NCBI GenBank assembly: GCA_028564705.1
Contig: JAPXFQ010001700.1
Coordinates: 124,001 to 188,000 of the forward strand
Direction of reading: 5' to 3'
DNA: 64,000 nucleotides
Origin: Apricaphanius iberus
Taxonomy: Eukaryota; Chordata; Actinopteri; Cyprinodontiformes; Aphaniidae
Shown: positions 31,930 through 64,000 of the stretch, in pieces
How the letters are laid out: each line of letters opens with the position of its first letter
Position numbering within the stretch: position 1 is the stretch's first letter
Program-made: the position numbers and the translations under genes
Notes under the pieces: model-generated
The model's database searches: none
What the model was told of the DNA's origin: nothing
The model's input: only the letters and a program-made list of their open reading frames with translations

Positions 31930-32400
31930 CTCCTACTCTGATCTGTCCACCACATATTTTTCCATGAGTTTCAGAGATCAGAATGTTTTTGTCAAATGTG
32001 AGATGAATATTTGGTTTTCTTGGTCAGTAGTGCTTTTGGTCTTGGGCTAAACTATGGAGGTCTTTATAACTCAGTCTATTTCTTGTTGTTAAATCTTGAA
32101 AAGAACAGAGTTTGTTGTTCTAGGTTTGAGCCGGCCATTCCTAGCAGGGTTCCTCCACTGTTCCCTGTTGTCTCCAGCTGTGGATATTTTCTCCCACTTT
32201 AGTTTTCTGACCTCTTGAAGCCTTAGAAATGGCTTTAGATACCTTTTCAGACTGATTGATGTCATTGTCCTAGTTTCTCACTTACTCTTAGGGCATAGGG
32301 TCTTACTTAATGTTGCCAGATTAGATGATTAGCTTGATTATAAGAGAGATTCAAATATGACCCCAAACCCCCAAAGATATCTATATTATCATCACCTTTA
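31930..32400. repeat. Dispersed DNA-transposon-derived repeat
   Basis: The text tggtcagtagtgcttttggtc, gccggccattcctagcagggt and cttagaaatggctttagatac follows a widely dispersed fish/amphibian repeat. Short similar words occur at 26520-26700. Terminal repeats and coding potential were not visible, so the class is open. Confidence 0.5.
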
Positions 32401-35400
32401 TTTAACCATAGAAAAAACCATTGAGACTAAAACCTCTTTTACAAGGGTGACCTGACTAAGAGGTGCCGATAAATTTGTGCCGCATATAAGTACAATAAAG
32501 CCACTCCTCAGTCTATAATACTGCACAATTCCAAAACACAATATTTAAAACAATAGGGTACCAGACCCGTACAAGTATCTGCAATAAGAACATCATTGAC
32601 AAAATATACACATTCTATATACCAAATACGTCCTTCAATCAGTAATTTAGTTTCTACTACTGTTTCGACTAAAATTAATTATTGAGAGTTACCGTGCAGC
32701 AGTGAAACACAGGTAGTTGTTTATTTTCATAACATGATGACATACAATTTTTAAGAAATGTGTAAATGGCACTGTTGTACTCCGGTTTAAGTATGACTGG
32801 GCAGAATTTAAATGATTTTTAAATGATTTTTCCCCCCCTAATTCCATTCTAGTGTGTGGTATTACAAATACCAAAACATCTGTGATCAAAGATTGTGGCT
32901 ACTTTTCTGTATTAATCAATTTCCCAGTCAAATAGGTCTAGACTGTCTTTGTACACCAAAGCCAATGCGCTTCTCTCCTTACTGTGAGAAGTGGCAATGC
33001 AGAAGTCTTATATAACTCACAGTGTGATAACCTGCCCCTGTTACTAACCTTAATATGCTGCGATATTACTGGTTTAGAGTTGATATGTGGGTTTTTTGTA
33101 GCAATCTTATACCCAGCATCCACCATAGTCTACAATCAGCAGAAAAGTCGCACTAATCGGTGACCTTTGGGCCTTTAATGAAAACATGATCTATTTCTAA
33201 AAAAGGCCAGTTAGTTTTTAGTTTGTTTCTTAGCTGAGATATGTGTTCTTTAAACATTAGTTCTGCATCAATTATTATTCCTAATTTAGGTAAGGAACAA
33301 GTTCTATCACAGCACCTTGTGAACATTGTAAAAAGAGATCTTTTGACAAATGTGTAGGTAAATTTAAGAAAACTATTAGTTTGGATTTAGTACCAAACAA
33401 AGATGTTGCAGCCTCTGCTGAATTTCATGAATGGCTCGCTTTATTACTTACCAATCCGGTAGCAACACGGCTAGTTCAGCATCCATAAATCCTGCTGTAT
33501 CTCTAATGCCTCATTCACACTGGCTGACCACACGAAACTGAAAAGCTGAAACACTGAGTTTTAGAAGCTAATCCTACTTTGGCCTAAACTGAGCAACAGT
33601 TTGACAGAAAAGATGTTTCACAACAGTGAGCGGAAGGAAATGTTCTCTGACCTGTGTTGTCCTGCTGTCTTGCTCTAAGGAGCCGCAGGTGGTGTGCTGT
33701 CAACGAGGGGAACAATCTGGTCATGAGTTAAGAAGCTGGCGCTGCTCCGCGGCTCTACATGCTGCAACTTTCCTTACCCATGATTCATACCGGGCACAGA
33801 ACAGATGCGTCTGGCATTGGGAAATGGGCTGCTCTAGCTCCATCACTTCCTCCTCTTCTTTTCCTCACTTTTCTGATAGCGTCTTCTTTGGTGGATCTGC
33901 CATAGCTAAAGTCTCAAAACTGCATTTTTGTTTATAACATTAGGTAGCGTGAAGTGTACTGCTGCAAAAGAAAACTCAGTTTTTACATTCGGGTGTGCGA
34001 ACCGCAGGTGAAAAGTTGTATAGTGCAGTTTTTAGTAGCAAAAACAAATATAAATGGTGGTGGGTCTTGAAAAGGTTTCAAAAAGATTTTTTTTTATGGT
34101 GCAAAAGTTACAGTGTGTCTTTAAATAATCCTTTTCAGCTTCTCATTCTAATCCAAGCATGCCACTTCATTTTTAATAACTGGACATTACTATGTTTTTG
34201 TAGTTGTGTCCTTAATGTATACGTTATTCTTAATTCTGTTTTATACCTTTTTTTACCTTTCTTGTGTGCTCCTAAATGCTTCTGTCATCTGTCACTTCGC
34301 TGATGTTACAGCTGAATTTCCCTTGTGGGACAATAAAGGATTATTTTATTCTAAATCAATTCTTTTGCAATACAATAAAAAAGTGCTAAATGCTTTATCA
34401 TGACATCCACATATTTCTCTGAGTCAGGTATGAAAACGGCTTTAGTTTTCACATGGACTCCAATACAGCAGGTGCGATGTGCATCGCTTGTACATGCGTC
34501 CTCAGCTGGCCTCTGATCTAAGTCTCGGCACTGTAAAAAAAAAAAAAAAAGAAAAGATGAGGATTTTCCCCGATCATGCGTTAAACTGATAGTGAATCCT
34601 GGAATCCGAAGGGATACAAAGCCCTTTTTCCAACTTTCCTTTTAAGCTGTGCAAGCGTTAGCACCGATAGGGCCTGCTTCCCGTCTTTGAATGCAGGCAG
34701 GCTACAGCACCAAACAAACTGGACTCTTTAACAACAAGAGGACACCTGGCCCTTTCAGATCACAATCCATTCGTATTCAGGAGGGAAGAAAAAAAATCCC
34801 TGATTTTATTTGGAGTTGGATAGAGCCCCGGAGGTGGAACCGTAGACAAAAGCTACAGAGGGCTAGCAGGAATGGGCCCTGGCACCTGACATCCCTGCTG
34901 CTCAGACAAGGATTAACATCCAATTTACCCATCTTTTCCCGGGCTCAAGTCTCTACCAACAACTCGGCTCTTCAAAGAGACTAATAAAAAGCAGGCGGTG
35001 GATGGTCATTCTTGAGGGGAATTGGCTTAGTGAAGCTCTGTTTAAAATGGCAGGGTTACAAAAAAAAAAGGGAGGCTCGTTTTTGATGTGCCGTGGAGTG
35101 CGAAGGCACTTCTTCTGCCATCCGATGTTCTTGCCAGACAGTGCAGGTGGGAAGTCATGAAGAACAGCAAGACGCAAATAATAGTGGAGAGATGACCAAT
35201 GTGGTAAAAAGAAAAAAAATCATAATATAAACAGGCTCGTGTACCATGAGGAACCATTCATTTTTCCCCCCTTGATGGTTTAACTGTGGAATTTAACACC
35301 AACATCCCTAAAATGATTTCTAAAAAACATGTAAAGTGGTTAGGATATAATCAAGAAAAGCATATAATTCAAATGACGTTTTAACCATCAGAAAACATGC

Positions 35401-35410
35401 GGACTTAAGT
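32401..35410. other. Intergenic DNA; retroposon-like tail at 34312-34350, otherwise nothing supported
   Basis: The only distinctive block is gctgaatttcccttgtggga followed by caataaagg, resembling the 3' end of fish LINE/SINE copies. A poly(A) run lies at 34530. Open frames (for example 33626-33937 plus, 34953-35257 minus) show no family resemblance or splice support. Confidence 0.35.
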
Positions 35411-35412
35411 TT

Positions 35413-35880
35413 AAAAGTTTAGCATAAGCATAGCAATTTTATTTGTATAGGACACTCTCTGGGAATAATTCTTTAGATGATTGGAGATAAAGCAACAAAC
35501 AGTACTTAAGCATGAAATATACAAAAGATAAATTAAAAAAATTACTCAAATGCAGCTCTAAACGGATGGTTTTTTAGGCTTGATTTAAAAGAACTCAGAT
35601 TCAGCAGTAATTTGGAAGTTTGTTCCAGATTGCACAGAAAGCAAAACTCAGCACCTTCTTGCTGCTGGACAACAGTGGTACAAACTGTGCCACTGTGCAG
35701 CCTTAAGTTGTCTTCAGTTGGAGGCTTCTTCAGTTTTGCTGTAACACAGACCGCTACATGAGAGCCCTCCTGCCCACAGCCTTCAGTGCTAACAATTACT
35801 AGAGGAAACTTCAATAATATAAGAAACAACACCACCTAATTTCCTTCCGGGTTCAATAAAGTTTGTTAAGTTTGTTGAAT
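35413..35880. repeat. L2-like LINE 3'-region relic
   Basis: Words such as gcaattttatttgtatagga, ggaagtttgttccagattg and gggttcaataaagtttgtta match the 3' portion common to fish L2-type LINEs. Only the non-coding 3' part remains. Confidence 0.5.
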
Positions 35881-38800
35881 TTGAATTGAATACATAAATC
35901 ACATAGCCTTATTATGTATATTTAATTCTTGCACTTCAAATGTTCTAAAATTCTAAAACAAGACACATAAAATGCTTTCAAGAAGTTTGCAAGGGCCCCC
36001 AATTTACTCCAAAGGTGCAAAATAAATTATTTTGAACATGCGCTTTAACATGGAACCCAGCAGAGGAAGCGCCGCCATCAGCAAAAAAAAAAAAAAGTAA
36101 CAAAAAAAGATAAGATTGCTTTGCAGATGGAGATGAAGATTCCTCCTTCACTTCAGAGTTTAAGCTTGCTAATGAAGAAACATCTGAATACCTCTCCGCC
36201 TGACTCTCAGACAACCCAGACTTGAGTGGAGTCCTTCAACAGTGCAAATTTCACAGAGTTCCTGCACTGTTAATACTGGGAAGGTTCACTTTGAGCATAC
36301 CGCTGCATTTTAGAAGAAAGGTAAAACAGCCTAAAACCAGAGGATCACGGTAAGTCTGATTGGTTTACTTTATTTTTAGTCCTTCTTGTGTCTTTGAAGT
36401 TGTCGTGTTAACATAGGCTGAACAAGTCCAAATTTATTTTTTAAAGAAATCTTGGGGTTTTCTGTTATTTACAAACTCGTCAAATTGAAGGTGATATTGG
36501 CAAGTTTAATAGTGTTGCTATTATTAAAACTGAGGTCAGATGTATCTCGTTTGCAATTTCAGTTACATGAACATTGTGACTCAAAGCAGAAATTTTGTTA
36601 AATATAATTTTGTTCATTCTTCTGTTGTAGTAAAAATGGGCACACAATTTTGTTTAGGCTGGCGTCTAAATGGGTAGGCGTGGATGATAGAGAGACGACG
36701 TGAGTTGGCAGTAATGGTCAGAAATTCAGGCAGGGCTGTAGTTCAAGGTCTGGCTGGAAAAATAAACATTTTCATAAAACCAGCCAGCAGAGGTGTGCAT
36801 GAAGCGCTATAAAAATGACCAATAGACGCTTTTGCAGACTTTAGACCTGATGAAACAAAGTGGACCAACACCAAAGGATAACATGGCACCTTAAGATTCT
36901 CTCCATTCTTCCTCCAGGTTTTGGGACGCGTTTTATTAGCAACCAGTCCAGTCTTTTCTTTTTGTCAGCCCAGGTGAGACATTTCTGGTTCACGAACAGA
37001 TGAACAAAAAAAGAAACAGTTGAAGCCCACTTCCTGGATACAGTACATCTGTGTAGTTTTCTCTAACTGAATCCAATAGCATTCACTACTAAATGAGCTT
37101 CACAGGTATGCTCATTGCCTGTGCAGCTTTTTCTACAATTTATCCCCTTCTCTAAACTTTCCAATTATGACGATTAGATATTGACCTTCTGGAGAGCCAG
37201 CTACATTAGCAGCTGGTAGGCTTTGGATGATGCTGGACTGCTGTAAATTCATAACAAGGCCACAACATATGTGCAGTAAAAAGTAAAATTTTATCGGGTT
37301 TTTGTAACTTTTATATTGTTAAAAAATGAATTTCGTTAGCTCTAAGAAGTTATCACAATCCTTAGCATAGGAAATTTTAAAACGGTGATCTAAGCCTTAA
37401 CTTCTGAATTTATTTATTTAAATAAAATTTACATGAATATAGTAATTTATTGAGATGCACCCATAATAGCACAATGCATAATAGTCTTGATCAGTGTTTC
37501 TCTGGGGCTTTCTGGAGGCATTAGGAAAGCCTAGAGAACAACTTTAGAAAATTATAAAAGGTCTTATTGGGGTTTATTTCTTTTGGAGACACAAATTCAA
37601 ATAAAAAAAAAATAATGAATACAATACAAAGCACATCTTTTGCAGAAAATCATGGATATTTATTTGCTCTGGGCTATGAGACTACAACCACGAGGACACT
37701 GTGCAAAGAAAGCAAAAAAAATTAAGCCACGCTTATGGAGAGCTATGAGCATGTTACACAGACAAAGGTGATAAACCTGCATGTGCGCAGTATATTTGTA
37801 AAGAGTTCATGCTGTTAACACACAATAAAGTGAAGGTAAAACCAATTCACAGACATATCAAACTAGATGAATAAATCAGTACACTTAAAAATATATTGTT
37901 CATTTAAATTCTGTTTTAAATGTAATAAAAGGTTTTCTTTGTGTAAAATTCATCAACCATCTTTAAAAATCTTCCAAAACCAGCGAGAAGTCGCTTAGTT
38001 TTTATGTAACATGTGTTGAGGCGCTACTTTTCCTTAAAGATGCTGGTTTTACCATATATCTGTTGAATATAACACATATTGATCTAAAGAAACCTGTTCC
38101 TTAATACAAAAAAGAAATAAAAACATTTCCCAGGAAAAACAGTGTTAAACTAACATATGAAAGGCTTATTACAAAAAAATGTGTGACAAGTGTACACATT
38201 TCTAACTGTCTAAATTTCATGTTTTAGTGACAACTTGAGATAATCGGTTGGATTTCAAAATGGTTTTTTTGGTCATTGCAGCTGCATAGTGAAAGACTAG
38301 GTCTAAATTTGAGCTACAACTTGCAAAGAAAACCTGCAGCTTTTATCATTTTTTTATTTTCTGTTTTATCCGATTCAAACTAACATCAGCATTGAAGGTG
38401 AATGTTGGAGGACTGGAGGTAAACTGCCAATATTTAGCTCCCACGTTGTGTTAAAATGTAAGGATTGATGAATGTAGGGAATTTTAAAGATTAAATTGTA
38501 ATAATTTTTAGGAAAGGCACTAAATTTAGAGCTTCAAAATAAAATCTGCACTTGGACATGAGTAGGTTTCAGGGTTCTTTTTAGTGAATTTTGTATTGGT
38601 GCTGGCAATGATAACATCAGTAAATACAAAAACTGTTAATTAATCTATTCAGGTAAAACATCATCCAGAAGCCCTGTGTTAAACACAGGGCTTCTGTACA
38701 GATTTACCGGCCTCACCCAGTCCTGATTACTGGAAAACCAGTAGAATTCAAATCAGGTAACTGGCATCCGTCCTACGACATGAAGTAGGCTGAAATATAT

Positions 38801-38960
38801 GAAAATCGCATCTATTAGTCTGGAGAGGGTGACAAATTTAAGAAAAAAATGGATAATGAAAGTTGTTTAACAGGGAAAGAACATTTTAAAACATCTTAAT
38901 CCTGCAAAAACGGTCTAATCATGGATTTTAAAAATGTTCAGGTATTTTACGAGTTGAAAA
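35881..38960. other. Intergenic DNA; one weak minus-strand exon-like block at 36115-36235
   Basis: The minus strand at 36214-36110 reads LSESQAERYSDVSSLASLN and then SEVKEESSSPSAK, a plausible hydrophilic exon. No splice partners, start codon or family could be assigned. The rest is featureless AT-rich DNA. Confidence 0.25.
38667..38695. repeat. Perfect 29-nt palindrome (14-bp arms)
   Basis: AGAAGCCCTGTGTT, a single A, and the exact complement AACACAGGGCTTCT. A second smaller stem (tactgg aaaa ccagta) follows at about 38730-38745. No poly(U) tract marks it as a terminator, and no adjacent RNA gene is recognised. Confidence 0.85.
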
Positions 38961-38984
38961 ACATTTCAACCTCATTTAGCAGTC

Positions 38985-39205
38985 AAACGTGGTGGAGGTG
39001 GTGTTATGGCAAGGGGCTGCATTTCTGCTTCAGGACCTGGAGCTCTGGTTTCAGATTAAATTGAAGGATTAGGATCAATATGATAATCAGTTTTTGGTCA
39101 AAAGCCCACCAGCAAGTCCACCTCTGAATGGCTGAAAATAAAGATTAAAACTATAAATATATGTTCTCTTGGTGGCCTACTCAAAGTATGGATTCAAATC
39201 CAATT
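38985..39205 (+). pseudogene. Tc1-like transposase relic
   Basis: Plus-strand text gtggaggtggtgttatggca and ggggctgcatttctgcttca corresponds to GGGxVMxWGCxxASG, and accagcaagtccacctctga corresponds to the TSKSTSEWLK box of fish Tc1-like transposases. The segment carrying the second catalytic aspartate is largely deleted. Stops and deletions make it dead. Confidence 0.65.
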
Positions 39206-40338
39206 TAATTGGCATTAGGAAAGTGGGCAAAACACATTTATATTGATTGAGAAGACTGAATTTATAAACTTGATAGTGTTTACTGCAAAGGAGGATAGGA
39301 TCCGGTTCTGGGGTGATTTGCCGGTAATAGAGAAAATCTTCACTTGAAATTGGAATTTTTTATTAATTCAGATTATCATTTTCTCATGTTTAATTTAGTT
39401 TTATGATGTGAAAGATGTAAGTGTGAAAATGCACAAAAATGAAAGAAATCTATGAGGGGGTAAAAAAAAAATTCAGCTCAGTTAACAGAAATAAGTTTTA
39501 ACTTTCTAAATATGTAACAGTAAAAGGAACTTTTTTAAGCTGAATAATTCTGCATTACTGTTTTGCTTATCTCAAAATTGAAAATATAATAACTAAGAAA
39601 GGTAACTAATTAATTAATCTAATTAATTAATCCACTTGCGCAGAGGCAGACATTTTAAACCACAGTGGGAGCTGAAATGTGGGTCTAGCTGGGTCATTAT
39701 AACTATTATCATTAATCTTGTTTTTGTTTGACCCTTCTATGCCATTAAATTGTTAAACTGCGAGAACACACTTCTTTGCAGATAGTTTTATATTCACTTG
39801 TACATTGAATTTTAAAAAACTGGTTAAAGTTCCTGCATAACGGACAAACAGAATTCTTTTTTCATATTTGACATTTTTACCACTTTACGCACCACAGTGT
39901 ATTAAGAAAAGGGAAATCAAAAACATGAAACCATTTTTTTCCCCTCCATGAACATGAAAAACTCATATGCTTAAACCTGGATATATATCTAACTAATACA
40001 TCAAATTTCATTCTGCTTATAAGATTTAATATGGGGAACATTTATACTTTAAGATTAAGAATTTGAGTCCTTGTTTTTCATATAGAATTTTTGTGCCTTA
40101 TTTAATAAAAGACATAAATTCACTAGAAAACTCTTAAAATAAGTAATAATCTGATTGGTATTGCTGTAAGTTACTGATTGATTACTTATTAAATGTAAAG
40201 TTGATGGAAGAGAAGATGATACTACAGTCAGACAAGGAGGACAATTATAAAGAAACCCTATGAAACTCAACAGAAAATGAAAGATACTGTCCTTTTTTAT
40301 AAGCTCTATAAACAAAATCCTCACGCTGCTGGTCCTCT
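39206..40338. other. AT-rich DNA; probably includes the smarca2 3' UTR at its right end
   Basis: No independent gene signal. The segment immediately left of the smarca2 stop should be its 3' UTR. An ATTAAA on the minus strand at 40101-40106 is one candidate signal and an AATAAA near 39358 another. Confidence 0.35.
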
Positions 40339-63908
<23,570 letters not shown>

Positions 63909-64000
63909 TTAGAGGATAAGGCAACATTTTCTGGTATTAACAGTAAGTTAAGCATATATTCTGATTTCACCTATGACAAAGTCTGAAAAAATAAAAGAGC

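Noticed and set aside
33626..33937. 103-codon plus-strand frame
   Set aside because: No recognisable domain, splice signal or coding bias.

Overview
The window is AT-rich vertebrate nuclear DNA with spliced genes, long introns and dense transposon relics. It reads as a teleost fish, probably a percomorph. The evidence is Rex3/RTE-type LINEs with GATG tails, L2-type LINEs with an esterase ORF1, teleost tRNA-type SINEs, Tc1 and hAT relics, and a Ty3/gypsy chromodomain fragment. The species cannot be fixed from this sequence.

Only one host gene is supported. The 3' part of smarca2 (BRM, the catalytic ATPase of the BAF chromatin remodeller) lies on the minus strand from 63902 down to 40339. Nine coding exons (1248 nt including the stop, 415 residues) carry the end of the helicase C lobe, the SnAC region, an AT-hook, the bromodomain and the acidic C-terminus. 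All nine join in consistent reading phase with GT/AG borders. The N-terminal two thirds lie beyond the right edge. The residues match SMARCA2 rather than SMARCA4. One substitution turns the family's LTCEE (LxCxE) site into LTYEE. The introns hold TIR elements, a foldback element, a 387-bp GATA array and a GC-rich repeat.

Positions 1-40300 are intergenic and dominated by mobile DNA. From left to right they hold: a GC-rich repeat (1-985); a gypsy chromovirus relic (2715-3210); a Tc1 fragment (3305-3460); a full-length Rex3-type LINE with an open frame and perfect 15-bp target duplications (4951-8311); and a second, frameshifted Rex3 copy in the opposite orientation (9780-13055). These are followed by a decayed L2 element (15118-18700), a Rex3 relic split by a MITE (19100-20150), a 28S rRNA fragment fused to a 5'-truncated SINE (22722-23335), a decayed LINE (24513-26190), a short TIR element carrying an exon-1-like ATG block with a splice donor (30969-31262), and further SINE, L2 and Tc1 pieces.

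The most unusual items are the 28S-SINE chimera, the exon-bearing mini-transposon, the convergent pair of near-identical Rex3 LINEs, the loss of LxCxE in smarca2, and the long-armed foldback element in the last smarca2 intron. All calls come from reading the sequence. No alignment or database search was run.
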